Shown: positions 43,186 through 54,059 of the stretch, piece after piece | Position numbering within the stretch: the first letter of the stretch is position 1 | Layout: each line of letters opens with the position of its first letter | DNA from: Erinaceus europaeus | Taxonomy: Eukaryota > Chordata > Mammalia > Eulipotyphla > Erinaceidae | Direction of reading: 5' to 3' | Length of the DNA: 64,000 nt | NCBI RefSeq assembly: GCF_950295315.1 | Contig: NC_080168.1 | Coordinates: 74,751,519-74,815,518 of the forward strand | The notes under the pieces: generated by a model | The model's database searches: none | Seen by the model: only the letters and a program-made list of their open reading frames with translations | Told to the model about the DNA's origin: nothing | Translations under genes and position numbers: made by a program

Positions 43186-43293
43186 TTGTTCCTGGAGGAC
43201 CTTTAGCAGTGCCTGTGTGTGTGACTGCTCTTCCTTTGCTTGCTCCAATTCTGACTTTTTGCTGTTCAGCTCTTCCTGGATGGTCAGCAATTG
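43186..43293 (-). CDS. Internal coding exon, 108 bp (36 codons), coiled coil, phase 0/0
   Basis: On the minus strand, acceptor 'cattctttcttttcacag', then 36 open codons, then donor GTAAGTGAC. The peptide begins 'QLLTIQEELNSKKSELEQ' and ends 'ALLKVLQEQ'. It is rich in E, Q, K and L with leucines at heptad spacing and has no Pro or Gly, so it is a coiled-coil segment. Both boundaries are phase 0, as in the exon at 39.1 kb, its likely next partner. This is the strongest evidence for a host gene on the minus strand. Many long coiled-coil proteins (Golgi, centrosomal, motor adaptor) have such exons and I cannot assign one. Confidence 0.8.
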
Positions 43294-43496
43294 CTGTGAA
43301 AAGAAAGAATGTTTGGGATCTTTAGGATGGAAGCCCAGGTTATTGTCAAGTGGTCAGAATGGCCATTCACAAACAGGGAGGGATTGCCACATCTTCACAT
43401 TGGTTCCATGTGCCCGCATCCCTTAGTGTAATGGTCACTGCGGGTCAGGCCACACCACAGGTTACTTGTGATACGGACAAACACAGAACTTCTTTC

Positions 43497-43775
43497 AGTT
43501 TCTTTTCCTGCCACCAGGATTATTACGGGGGCTTAGTGCTTACACAGTAACTCCATCACTCCTGGTGGTCATTTTCCCCCTTTATCTTCTTATAGAAACA
43601 GAGAGAGATATGAGAGAGGAGGGGTAGGGAGAGAGAAAGAAGGAGAGACACTGACAACACTGTTCTACCACTCCTGAAGCTTTCCTGCCACCTACTGCTG
43701 GGGACTAGAGCTGGAACCCAAGTCCTCTCATAGGATAAAATGTGCACTCTACCAGGTATGCCATTGCCAGGTACC
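43497..43775 (-). mobile_element. ERI-type SINE with 3' module, antisense
   Basis: Reversed module 'gccaccaggattattacgg' and 'cactcctggtggtcatttt', 'cttatagaaacagagagag', 'ctactgctggggactagag' and 'gccattgccaggtacc'. It lies in the intron just upstream of the 43.2-kb exon. Confidence 0.82.
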
Positions 43776-44114
43776 AATTTATTTATTTGAACAAATGCAT
43801 GTTGGCAAAATACAAATTTGGGTGGCTATGTATCTTTAGTATTTGCTCTTATTTTATCAGAAACATATTCAAATTACTTTACTGGGGAAATAATGATTCA
43901 TAAGACAGCCATAGTCCTCTCCCCCTCCCCTGCTCTCTCCTTTCCTTCCCTTTTAGTTGGGAATACACGGACTGTATGCAAAAGGAATTATGTGCTATGT
44001 ACATATATAGAATATGGCTGATGTCATGAGCATAGAACAGACTACAGTATAGGTCGTAAACCTGCAAGGGATTGTGGGTATGAGAGATTATGTAAGCAAG
44101 TCTGGCAGAAGTTA

Positions 44115-44395
44115 AGCTTTTTTAAAACCTGTTTATTGGGGATTAATGGTTTACAGTTTATAGTAAATACAATAGTTTGTACATGTATAACATCTCTCAG
44201 TTTTCCACATAACGATTCAACCCCCACGAGGTCCTCCTTTGCCATCAAGTTCCAGGACTTGAACCCACCCTCCCACCCCAGAGTCTTTTACTTTGGTGTA
44301 ATAGACCAACTCTAGTCCAGGTTCTGCTTAGTGTTTTCCCATCTGTTCTTATTTTTCAAGTTTTGTCTATGAGTGAGATTATCCTGTGTTCTTCC
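44115..44395 (-). mobile_element. L1 3' end, antisense
   Basis: 'ttattggggattaatggtt', 'aatagtttgtacatgtata', 'ttcaacccccacgaggtcc' and 'gagtcttttactttggtg' are the reverse of the L1 end at 30,134-30,385. Confidence 0.85.
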
Positions 44396-44689
44396 TTCTC
44401 CTTCTGGAGAAGTTCAGCTCTAATTTTACCTTCTACCTTTAGCCGCCTTCCACTGTGACTGTTCTTGTTTCTTCTTTGGGGACTCATGTGATGCCATTTC
44501 TCTCAAGACTCACAGCTGAACACTGGTGAACAACACTTAAGGACTGTGGCTCATGCCACATGGCTGGCTGGTCTTTCCCTCTTTGCTACCATAGTTTTTA
44601 AGTACCTAATAAATCTGACATTTTTATAAACCCTAAACAAAGCCCCCAGTAGTTTTTACCTTTCCCCCCAATATCCCTTTTTATTTCCT

Positions 44690-44855
44690 TTTCTTTTTTA
44701 TTTTAGATATAGAAAATGAAGAATGAATGTAAAAGAGACCATAGAAGTGAAGCTTCTTCCTTCAATCCAGTGGAGCCTGGACTCAAACCTGGGTAGTAAA
44801 CATGCCAAAGCAGCATACTATCCAAGTGAGCCATTTCTCCAGCCCAATGAGTAAA
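44690..44855 (-). mobile_element. Diverged antisense SINE relative
   Basis: 'ggactcaaacctgggtag', 'aaagcagcatactatcc' and 'aagtgagccatttctccagc'. Confidence 0.55.
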
Positions 44856-46499
44856 GCTCATCTCTCTGTAATAGTTGTCTGCTCACCATTCCCATTATTA
44901 ATTGAAGTTCTCCCCCCAACACTTGCACTGGGTCCACATCACTCCCAATCCTCTCCTGTCCCCTTTTGAGTCTGTGGCTCTGTTGCAATGGATGACAGCT
45001 AGTCTAAGTTTTACCCCGTTTCCCTTTTCTTTTTGAAGCATTGAATAGCTTTTCTAAAATATGTTGATAAATGAAAAAATGAATTCAGTGACACAATGAG
45101 TCAGAGCATGCAAGGCTGTACCACTTTCCATGCAGCAGTTAAGCCAGCTCTCCAGCAGACTCTGTAATGCAACTTCAAGTGAGTGGGCCCACAAAAGATC
45201 ATTTTACTCTCTCTGTTATGACGGTGATATTTTATTAGATCAGCAGGTCTGAAGTCCAAACCGCAATTAATATATCAGTGGAGAAAACTGCTGATATAAG
45301 CTGTCAAAACACTAAGCTATGGCCTACACTGCTATTTTTGAGCAGGGCCACAGAAGGGATTTTGTTAGCTGCCAGATCACCCTGCCCCATCATCTGTAAC
45401 TCATCCAGAGGCATCCTCTGCCTGCCAGAGCTTGGTGCTGGCTGGCACTAATTCTCTTCGCACGATTCTGTGCTAATACATAACACGGGCTGCAGAGTCT
45501 ATTCAAGAGCTTCCCGAGAGTCTCCAGGAATGGCTGTGTCTGTTAAAAGTTTGCCGACAACAAAAGATTGGTTGGAGAAGACAGAAGTGCATTTCCTGGG
45601 CTGTCACATAGGAGGCAGGTGGTGCAAGTGAAGTGGGGACACTGGTGCACTCCTGTCATGCAGGGAGCCATCTCCTATGACCATGCAGCCTCTCCAGGCT
45701 TTGAATAGCCCACTCTGAGCCATCAAAAACAACAACAAAAAAACCTTCATACTGGGTTTCTGGCAATTAACCCTGCCAACTGGTGTGAATAAAACACATC
45801 TCCAAAACTATGAGCCTGGGGACACACTCAGAAAGAACTCTGGAAAACACACACTGCTTTCGCGTAAGTGTTCTGCCACCTACTCTGGCACTGAACCCAC
45901 CTTGGGTCCCAAGCCATTACTGATTTTCCTTATAGTTTTCTGAAACTGTGCTACCTCTTATTACATACATGCCCATATGATCACCACTTATGAGGGGCTT
46001 TACACACAGAACCCATACTGACTCCCTGAACATTGGATATGACCAAATTTTGTGTCAGCTGGTTAAAACACAGGTCCCAGGGAGCCCAGGGTTAGTGTCC
46101 CCATGGCTGGCACCATGACAGGGTACTGGTAAGGGTACTATTTACACCATGTGGAGAGGACTCTGGCCCTTCATTTCCACTCATGACCATTCCCAGACAG
46201 TTCCAAGGGGATCTGCTGCTTTAACTTCTGCAAGGCCAAGTGTCTTTTTGACACCTTCCAATCTAATTCACAGGCATCCTTTGAAAATGAACCAAACAAA
46301 GGCTGAGAGCGCTCCTCTAGGGTAGGTAGCTCTGTGTGCTCACTGCAACTCTTGGGGTAACAACTTTTAGAAACAGCCAATGTCAAAAGCAAAAGGAGGC
46401 TCCCTTAATGATGTCTGCATGACGACTCCTGTAGAACATACAACTGAAGTTTCCAGTTGATGGGTATTCCACTCCTTGACTGCATGATTGTAAAGCATG
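44856..46499. other. Repeat-poor single-copy DNA
   Basis: About 1.6 kb with little repeat content apart from a doubtful SINE relic at 45,060-45,165. It includes the CpG-containing stretch 45,455-45,580. The 73-codon minus frame near 46,171-46,392 has no splice support that I trust. Confidence 0.4.
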
Positions 46500-46925
46500 C
46501 ATTTATGAGCATAGAGGTGCATATGACCCTTTAAATGAGTGTTTATATGTCCTTTGGTATTATTGGATCATAAAGCATTTCCAATTTTGTTTGAGGACTC
46601 TCTACCCATTGATCCACAACTGGATAAAGGAGTTACAGGATATTGTTTCCTTCAGGACAAAATTAATTGAAGTGGAGGAGATTATGCTTAATGAAGTAAG
46701 TGAAGACATAAAAGACAACTACTGAATGGCTTCACTCATTTTTAGAATATTGGTAATTGAAAATGTAAAGTTGCAAAAAAAACAAAGGGGTAGCAAAATT
46801 ATCTCTAAGACTTTGAAAATCATGTAGCTTATTCAGTGGGGTAGGGAATATAAGTAGGCATGGCGTGAAACTACACCCCTATAATCTAATAAACTTGTAA
46901 ACCATTGCTGAATCACTATTTGTTA
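46500..46925 (+). mobile_element. Older L1 3' end
   Basis: 'gaggagattatgcttaatg', 'gaagtaagtgaagacataa', then 'gaaactacacccctataatc'. The segment 'ataaacttgtaaaccattgc' is a diverged L1 tail. Confidence 0.6.
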
Positions 46926-47039
46926 CATTCTACATCTTAGTAGTTTATATTACAGTTGTTGACATAAGGGTGCAATATCTCACCTCCCACAATTGTTGTT
47001 TACAAACACCCTTACCACTAACTTAAGTCCTTTTACTTA

Positions 47040-47090
47040 GGCTAACTAACACATAGCAGGTGCTGAATGAATGAATGAATGAACCCAAGA
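47040..47090 (+). repeat. L2/MIR-like tail with (GAAT)n
   Basis: 'acacatagcaggtgctg' followed by four GAAT units. Confidence 0.45.
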
Positions 47091-47272
47091 GTAGAGAGAT
47101 GGCTGCTTGCTTGTTCTGCTTTCCTCACACTTACGAGATTAAATAAGATCGAACAAAACAAAAGTATCACAGAGACACAGACAATGCTCAAACCACCACC
47201 ACAAAAACCACCTGAGCTCTACGATGGGGCAGGTTTTGTTCAAAGTAAATAACTATACAAAACTTCTGGAGA

Positions 47273-47510
47273 GGGGAGTCGGGCGGTAGTGCAGCGTGTT
47301 AAGCGCACGTGGTGTAAAGCGCAAGGACCAGCATAAGGATCCCAGTTTAAGCCCAGGTCCGCAGGTGTCTATCTTTCTCTCCCCCTCTCGGTCTCCCCTC
47401 CTCTCTCCATTTATCTCTGTCCTATCCAACAACAGAAACAATAACAAAAACAAGGGCAATAATAAAATAATAAAACAAGGACAAAAGGGAATAAATAAAT
47501 ACATATTTTT
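47273..47510 (+). mobile_element. ERI-type SINE, long subtype, with internal deletion
   Basis: Head 'gggagtcgggcggtagtgc', then at 47,355 it jumps from the B-box region straight to 'ccgcaggtgtctatctttc', lacking about 50 bp found in other copies. It ends in an A-rich tract. Confidence 0.9.
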
Positions 47511-48454
47511 AAAATAATAAATACTATACTGTCATGAAAAAACAAAGCAGATGAACTTTGAGAGGCAAGATATTCTCCACAGTGTCACGAAAAAAAAAAA
47601 TTTGGAGAAAAATGACTTTGTTGGAAACATTTGACTCAATACACTGGCAGTTTCAGATAGTCTTCTTTACCTAAGGGGTCAGATTTCTGAAAAGGCTAAG
47701 GAAACTCAATTAAAATATTTATAATTATCTAAATTCCCCCCCCCATGCTATACCCACAATCCCACCAAAAGCAAAACAAAACAAAAACATCACTATAGAA
47801 AAAATAAGTCAACACCCTTATGCTATACACTATTTCCAGCATTCTTCAGACTTAATGTTTTCTTTTGTTTAGAGTGTAGACTTGCGGATCTGATATTTAT
47901 GTTTTCAAAACAGTGGTGATTCAAAACTGCTATTCTGACTAGATGGCCTATAAAAACAATGAGACCGTCTACAACTCAGTAATTTAAGTCAGCCTTTCTG
48001 GTCCCTTTTCACTTGAAATTTATGAGACGGGATAATATTTTTTCTAGTTTGAATTTTTAAGTACCAAAGGGCCTCAATTACAGAAGTTCACAGGCAGCTA
48101 GAACTTAATCAGAAGAGTCTCTTGGCTGGATTGGCTGACTGCAGCATAATTTTAATTTAACAGTGGAGAGTCTGGCATTAAACAGATGCACAATTACACT
48201 TTTTGGTGGATACAATTGAGTGTGTTCCAATTAGACAATTATCCATATGCCAATCAAGTGCAAACATTCTGGCAGACAATAACAGGTAAATAAATGCCTT
48301 ACCTGACACATCTTGCTATTTCCAGGCCACTGACTTAATAGGATCATGTGTAATGCTCTTTAGGGATGCAGACTTCAGTGCATAATTGGTCTCTCTCTCT
48401 CTCTGACAAATTTAAAAAGCACTACAAATGTTATTTGGAGCCCCAGAGTAAGTG
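47511..48454. other. Single-copy intron-like DNA
   Basis: Nothing recognised. A donor-like GTAAGG on the minus strand at about 48,297 has no acceptable exon. Confidence 0.35.
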
Positions 48455-48600
48455 AGGTCACATTTCCATTTTTACAGGTGGGGGAATCATAGACATATGG
48501 AGGTTAAGTCATGTGTCCAAGGCCACACTGTCTGGGAGAGGCCTTCCACTTGCGTGATTCAATTTTCCTGCCTTTAGTCAAGGTCTCTGCCCTGGCAGCC
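48455..48600 (-). repeat. MIR, antisense
   Basis: 'ccatttttacaggtggggg', 'ggaggttaagtcatgtgtcc' and 'aaggccacactgtctggg' match the reversed MIR core well. Confidence 0.75.
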
Positions 48601-49798
48601 ACACTGCACAGTCAGCTGGTGATGGAAATCCGGATGTGCTAAACCTTACAGTCCACTCTCAGCAACCCGTCCTGCCCAGGCATTTATCACTTCTACTTTA
48701 GGAGCCCACCATTTTTTCTGGACTTCTGGGAGCTCTATGGTAGATCAAACTTGCATTTCAAAACTGAAATCCCTTCCTTAAGCTTTCTTTCTTGAATTTT
48801 ATAATTCTGTTACCAAAGGGAATATCTACTCTATGTGGCAGTACCTCTGAACACCCACTGGCATCCTATGTACCTTTTTTCCAACCTGACTCCACATGCA
48901 TTTCTGCCTATAATCTGAACCCCACCTTGGCCAGCTCTGCTGGGATCTTGTCACACTGTGTTGCTGCAAGGTGGGAGATGACACCCATGAATTACTTCTC
49001 CCTTGGTGAGATCCTGTCTCGGCTCCCTGTCTAGCATTCTCTGACCCATCAGCCCTCAGTCCTGATCTGGTCCTTCCCGACCCAGTATGCTTTGGAAACA
49101 CCAGCATCAGGCCCTGCAGATAAAGCAAAAGCTCTGAATGCTCAATGGTGAAAGAAAGTGTGCAATGAGAAAAAGTCCAGTTCTATTATTATAACCCAAG
49201 AGCAGGGTTTTGCCCAAAGGCAAACATAGCTAACACTTCTCTTGACAAAGGAGAGAAATCTGGTTCTGGGAAGGACAGCCATTTACCACCTGGTGCCTCC
49301 AATGATCACTGCTCTCTTTGGGAGGAGGAGGAGGAATGAAATGAGCCTGAGTTTTCGTGTTGCATGAGGTAGTAAAACTGCTCAAGAGTGATTCTAGTTT
49401 AAAATGTCACCAGCATTACTACCTGGGGACAAAGCTGCACTTCAATTTATGGCCAGGCAGGAGTGTGGCCATGCCTGTGGTCTGGTTTATCAATCCCAGT
49501 GCCCTCTCTGCCTCCAGCTCAGTGACCCCCAGGGGAGAGACATGGCTGGGAGAGGACACCAGCCTTCAGATGACTGATAACAGGAACACTGGATCACAGG
49601 AATGAAATTGTGTTCGGCGTCTAATATCCTATTACACCAGGCTATACATATTTAATTCCTTGGGCTTTTTCTCATAAATCAATTCCTTCAGGCCTTTAAT
49701 CTCGTCAATATCTTTCCTGATATTGAATTTTAAATGCCATTCTCATTGCCGGGCAGCCAGGCAATCTCTGGCTGGTGATGGGATCAGGCTTCACTTAC
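48601..49798. other. Repeat-poor single-copy DNA
   Basis: No mobile element recognised. 49,610-49,790 is CpG-retaining and low in simple repeats, so it is a candidate for conserved non-coding sequence beside the possible exon that follows. Confidence 0.4.
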
Positions 49799-49855
49799 CT
49801 CCAGAGATGCTTGGGTCACAGCTCTTACCCCTGCCCAGTTGTTAACACTCAGTGT
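49799..49855 (-). CDS. Weak candidate internal exon, 57 bp, phase 0/0
   Basis: On the minus strand, acceptor 'ctggctaactctggcag', then TLSVNNWAGVRAVTQASLE, then a consensus donor (CTGGAG|GTAAGTGAA). The donor is very good but the acceptor's pyrimidine tract is poor. Phases agree with the exons at 43.2 and 39.1 kb. The peptide is not coiled coil and I do not recognise it. It may be chance. Confidence 0.3.
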
Positions 49856-51069
49856 CTGCCAGAGTTAGCCAGCCCATTAGGCAGAGCTGACTGGACTAGC
49901 CTTCTGAGAGGTCAAGATCCTGAATCCCAGGGTGATAACATCAGCATCCAGGGAAGGGTGAGGAGACAGCTGCCACCTCATAGGAAGTGGCAGCCCTAGG
50001 CTTAGCTTCCCTTCTCAGGACTGAGAAGAGTAAAGGCTTGACTAACGGGTACAGGCAGTTAGTCTGTACTAATGACTGAGCCAGGCCTTAAATGACATGG
50101 GTGCAGAGGGGCCTGGGCTGTGGATCCTCTAGATGGGAAGTGCATAGTCCCAGAAAGCAGAGGGATGGAGCTGGAATGTCTCTGGGGTCCCTAAGGCTGG
50201 TTGGCTGCACTGGGATTTCCCGTACCACAAAAGAAGAAAAATCCAGAAACTCCATGAACAATACAGAATTTCCAAAGGAGGAAGAGCAATTTCTAGAGCC
50301 CAAAGATGCAGCCTAAAGGTTTGGAAATACAGGAAAACACTGTGGCACAGATTTTTGGGGGGTAGGAGGTGGGGGTAGTGATCTAAGTCTACAGGGAGTA
50401 GCATCTTCCAGGGGCCAGGCCCTGGGTGCTGTCTGAGTTCCTGCAGCAAACAAGTACAATTGCACAAAATTTGACAATAATAAAAACAAAAGTCCATCCA
50501 TCCATTTTTATCATGGTATACCAGCATGTCTAAACAAAATCAACAATACAATACTCCTTTTTTCAATAAAAATCCCTTGCTAATCTAACACCTAAACCAT
50601 TGTCATTATCATCAAGATTAAATACATATGTGTTCTTCAAAAGAGGACATTTTCATTACTTAACCCTTTAACAATGACACTCAATTTGCAAACTTATTTG
50701 GAAAATATGCACTTTCACAGTCCCAATCTCAGCCCCCACCAGGCCATCATTAGACACTTATTGCCAAATTTAGAACCATATGCCTTTGCTGTAATGTCTC
50801 CAATCTTATAACACTACACAGTTTCCCACAATTCTCCTGCAGATTTCAACCAAAGTGGTAACACAGTCATAACAAAGACAAAAGAGTTACAATTGAGTTA
50901 TTGCTCAATTCACATCACAGGACCTCATAACAAAGTTTATTTAAAATTTGAAACAGCAAAACACGAGAATCATGAGTTGTACAAATTTTAGTTCATATGT
51001 GAAATATTTCATTGAATTTCAATATTTAAAAAATGAAATGTCTTAAAATTACTTGCCTTTAAATTTACT
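49856..51069. other. Single-copy DNA
   Basis: No repeat or exon recognised. Confidence 0.4.
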
Positions 51070-51560
51070 AATGTCATAGGCCACATGAACACACTTAAAA
51101 TAGACTTCTTAGCTTCTTTCCACACAAAGATCCCTGATTTCATTTGCTTTATTCCTTCCTTTGGGTGTCTGTTTATTGAACAATTTGCTTTATATCATAC
51201 TGCCTTTCAGCCACCAAGTTACAGATGCCATCCTGAACTCCCTGGACAGATGAGCTCACCAATGTGTCCCAGAACCTCACCTGTATATAGCCTTACCCCA
51301 CTAAGGAAACAGGCTGGGGGTATGGATTGACCTACTAATGCCCATGTTTAGTGGAGAAGCAATTACAGAAGCCAGACCTTCCACCTTCTGCATCCCATAG
51401 AGAATTTTGGTCCATACTCCCAAAGAAGGATAAAAAACAGGGAAGCTTCTAATGGAGGGGATGGAACATAGAACTCTGGTGGTGAGAAAGGTGTAGAATT
51501 ATACCTCTGTTATCTTACAATCTTGTTAATCTTATGAAATCACCAATAAAAAAATGTTTG
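51070..51560 (+). mobile_element. L1 3' UTR copy, sense
   Basis: 'cttcttagcttctttccac', 'gccaccaagttacagatgc', 'aattacagaagccagacc', ending 'atcaccaataaaaaaatg'. The non-autonomous LTR element starts 17 bp beyond its tail. Confidence 0.82.
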
Positions 51561-51577
51561 CCTTAAAACTAAAGGAC

Positions 51578-51917
51578 TGTCGTATGCTTTACATTGGTTT
51601 GTTCTAGCCCTCCCCTGCCAAGAGAATTGGATGAGTCCTGTTAATTTCACGGGTCTGCTTGGCCCCGCCCCAAGGAGCCCCGAGAGAGGGTTCCTGAGTC
51701 CGAGAGTTCCTGGGTTCCTGAGTTCCAGAGTAAGAGAGAGAGTGCTTGTGCCGTGCAAAGAGACAGCAGAGTTCTGTTTGGTGATTAGTTTGTCTTAGTT
51801 TATGAATCGTTGTTCCTGAATAAAGAAATTCAGCTTCCCTGTCCAGCCGTTGTCTCCGCGTCTCTGTTCACCACTGTGAAGCCAACCCGCCCAGCCAGGT
51901 CCGAAATTTTAACAACA
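51578..51917 (+). promoter_or_regulatory. 5' LTR of the non-autonomous element
   Basis: Starts TGTCGTATGC. It has a GC-rich 'cttggccccgccccaagg' (Sp1-like site with dyad symmetry), tandem 'gttcctg(a/g)g' repeats, the poly(A) signal AATAAA (about 51,820) and ends near 'ttttaacaacaaa' just before the primer-binding site. No clear TATA box. Confidence 0.8.
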
Positions 51918-51919
51918 AA

Positions 51920-51937
51920 TGGCGCCCACGTGGACCT
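51920..51937 (+). promoter_or_regulatory. Primer-binding site, tRNA-Lys-like
   Basis: Begins TGGCGCCCACGTGGACCT. TGGCGCCC is the complement of the CCA-end of tRNA-Lys species, the usual primer of class II/lentiviral-like elements. The following bases resemble the Lys-1,2 type with one base missing. Confidence 0.75.
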
Positions 51938-52800
51938 GACCTGCGCATCTCTCAGATAAGTAAAGACAATTTGGCTACCTATGCACTATGGCCTTCTCTT
52001 CTGCTTGTGAAGAGATCTCCAAGGGCAGGGCTCTTTCTTCACGAGACTGTTTTGCTGTTTCTGGAACATTTATCTCTGGACCACTCTGTGGTTTCCACTC
52101 GCTCGGGCGAACTCAGAACAGCCAGCGGGAAGAGCCAGCGGGAGGGAGGCGAGGCGCGGAGCTGCCGTTTCCACCTGGTTAAACAGCCAGCCAGCCGGCT
52201 GCGCCCAGACAAACCCGCGCACCGCGCCAGCAGCCCCGCAGCCCCGCAGCCCGCAGGAGGCTGACGCCAGCCCGCAGGAGCCCGATACCACCATGCAAGA
52301 GCCCGATGCCAACACGCTAGAGCCCGATGCCAACACACTAGAACCCGATGCCAACACGCTAGAGCCCGATGCCGCCACGCAAGAGCCCGAGGCCAGCCCA
52401 CAGGAGCCGGCTCTCCACCGCGTGGCGCAGGGCACTGGATGCGTGATCCCTCCACGCTGCTCGGCCACTGCGAGCAGGGCAGCAGACATGTCAGGGCCAT
52501 GGGGCAGGGCCGCGGCGGCCTATCATGGCCGCCACCCCTGGGCACCTAGGCTCACGCTTTCTACAAAGATGGCCTGCCTGCCCTCTTTCTATAAATTCTG
52601 GAACCATCCCGGGCCTCCCGGACCCCCAGGCTCCCTGCCGAAACTGGGCACACGAGATCTCCAGCCGCCGGTCCGGTCTGAAGGCAGACAAGCTAGAGTG
52701 CGCAGAGACTTGTGCAGAGATCGCAACCTGCAATTCCTAGAAGTGGAGCTGCTCGGGAATAGAGCTGCGCGGGAAGCCACCTCCGAATGGTGACCCCCCC
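51938..52800 (+). other. GC- and CpG-rich leader of the LTR element with a 167-codon repeat-bearing frame
   Basis: This is the only CpG-rich segment of the window. A plus frame of 166 codons (52,293-52,793) starts within 21-bp tandem repeats (52,257-52,403) that encode heptads of the type EPDANTL, then becomes Pro/Arg-rich. I see no matrix, capsid or other known domain. It could encode an unknown accessory protein, be captured host sequence, or be packaging RNA with chance open frames. Confidence 0.5.
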
Positions 52801-53527
52801 CCCAACCACTAAGACAGTACAGATTTAAATTCGTGTTTAAAATGACATGTCTTCGTAACAAAGGTTTCTCTCCTTGTGTATTAATGACCATGTTTATGTG
52901 TATGTTTAAAGTTTGGTAAACAGTAGCTTTAAGGCTAAATTCTTACTAGTCAAAGTTAAATGAAAAAGGTTTTCAATGTAATTCTCATAAAGATAAAATT
53001 AACTTACATTTAAAGTCTGAGGTAAAAATTAGTTAACAATCAATATATTTTAACTATGTTGGTCTAAACAAAAGGTTAAATAGACTTGTTGATATGTAAA
53101 ACACTACCTTCTCTATTAGAAATGGTAGATCGCACAATGGCTATGCTAATTATTCTCATGCCTGAGGTTTCCTCTCCGGCCCACACCTAGGGTGTGTCTC
53201 CATCTTGAATGGGTGTAACAAAAGGTTAAAAGACGTTGTTGATATGTAAAAGTCTCAAATTCCTTCTCTATTAGAAACATTGGATGGTGCAGTAGATATG
53301 CTAATAACATATTTTGTTTCATAGTAAGTAAGTTGCAGCCAGCTGCCTGTGGGACTCTAGGCCGTTCCCCACCCTCATGCAAATGCCCGAGGCAAGTAGC
53401 CCCCCAGAGGCAAGAAATGTTTTTTTTTTCAGATATGGCCCCCTCAGGCCTTCCCTTGGCAACATGCTGGTTTTTGTTATATATGTTTCTGTTCACCCCA
53501 CACCCTTGATACTATAGTCATTTAGTT
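52801..53527 (+). other. AT-rich 3' half of the LTR element with an internal duplication
   Basis: Non-coding. About 85-90 bp at 53,067-53,150 recurs in diverged form at 53,217-53,306 ('aacaaaaggttaaa', 'gttgatatgtaaaa', 'ttctctattagaaa', 'gatatgctaat'). Confidence 0.65.
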
Positions 53528-53545
53528 AAAAAGAAAAGGGGGAAT

Positions 53546-53850
53546 TGTCGTATGCTTTACATTGGTTTGTTCTAGCCCTCCCCCGCCAAGAGAATTGGAT
53601 GAGTCCTGTTAATTTCGCGGGCCTGCTTGGCCCCGCCCCAAGGAGCCCCGAGAGAGGGTTCCTGAGTCAGAGAGTTCCTGGGTTCCTGAGTTCCAGAGTA
53701 AGAGAGAGAGTGCTTGTGCCGCCGCAAAGAGACAGCAGAGTTCTGTTTGGTGATTAGTTTGTCTTAGTTTATGAATCGTTGTTCCTGAATAAAGAAATTC
53801 AGCTTCCCTGCCCAGCCGTTGTCTCTGCGTCTCTGTTACCTGCCCGTGAA
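53546..53850 (+). promoter_or_regulatory. 3' LTR of the non-autonomous element
   Basis: About 97% identical to the 5' LTR through 'gtctctgtt'. After that only a weak match to 'gtgaa' remains, then unrelated DNA. Confidence 0.82.
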
Positions 53851-54059
53851 AAAAATTCACTCATGTACTGAACAATTATTTACCTGAAGTTACTTTAACT
53901 GTGATCAAAGGATCAAATTTCAAACTGACAAGTGGATTCAACAGTTTAGTAGTTGTAACTCTTCCTTCTCACTGTACTATTAAAATGATTTTATAGCCAT
54001 GCTTATGTGTGAAATTCAGTCTAAAAAACAAGTCTCTGCATTTCTTTCCCAGTCATTAT

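Larger units (their letters stand above)
51578..53850 (+). mobile_element. Young non-autonomous LTR retrotransposon (ERV-type)
   Basis: Two LTRs starting TGTCGTATGC (51,578 and 53,546), a Lys-type primer-binding site after the first, and a clear polypurine tract ('aaaaagaaaaggggg', 53,528-53,542) before the second. The internal 1.6 kb contains no gag, pol or env that I can recognise. The LTRs differ by about seven substitutions and one small indel over about 285 bp, so the insertion is recent. The 3' LTR's last 40 or so bases are missing or diverged and I could not find a target duplication. Confidence 0.85.

Noticed and set aside
46171..46392. 73-codon minus frame with a Lys/Gln/Leu-rich end
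   Set aside because: No convincing splice sites, and length within chance expectation.
48270..48330. Minus-strand donor GTAAGG near 48,297 with a possible mini-exon
   Set aside because: All frames back to an acceptable acceptor contain stops except a tiny 25-30 bp option, so it is not supportable.
52039..52545. 168-codon minus-strand frame in the CpG-rich part of the LTR element
   Set aside because: It is the shadow of the 21-bp repeat region on the other strand. The element's transcription signals all point to the plus strand.
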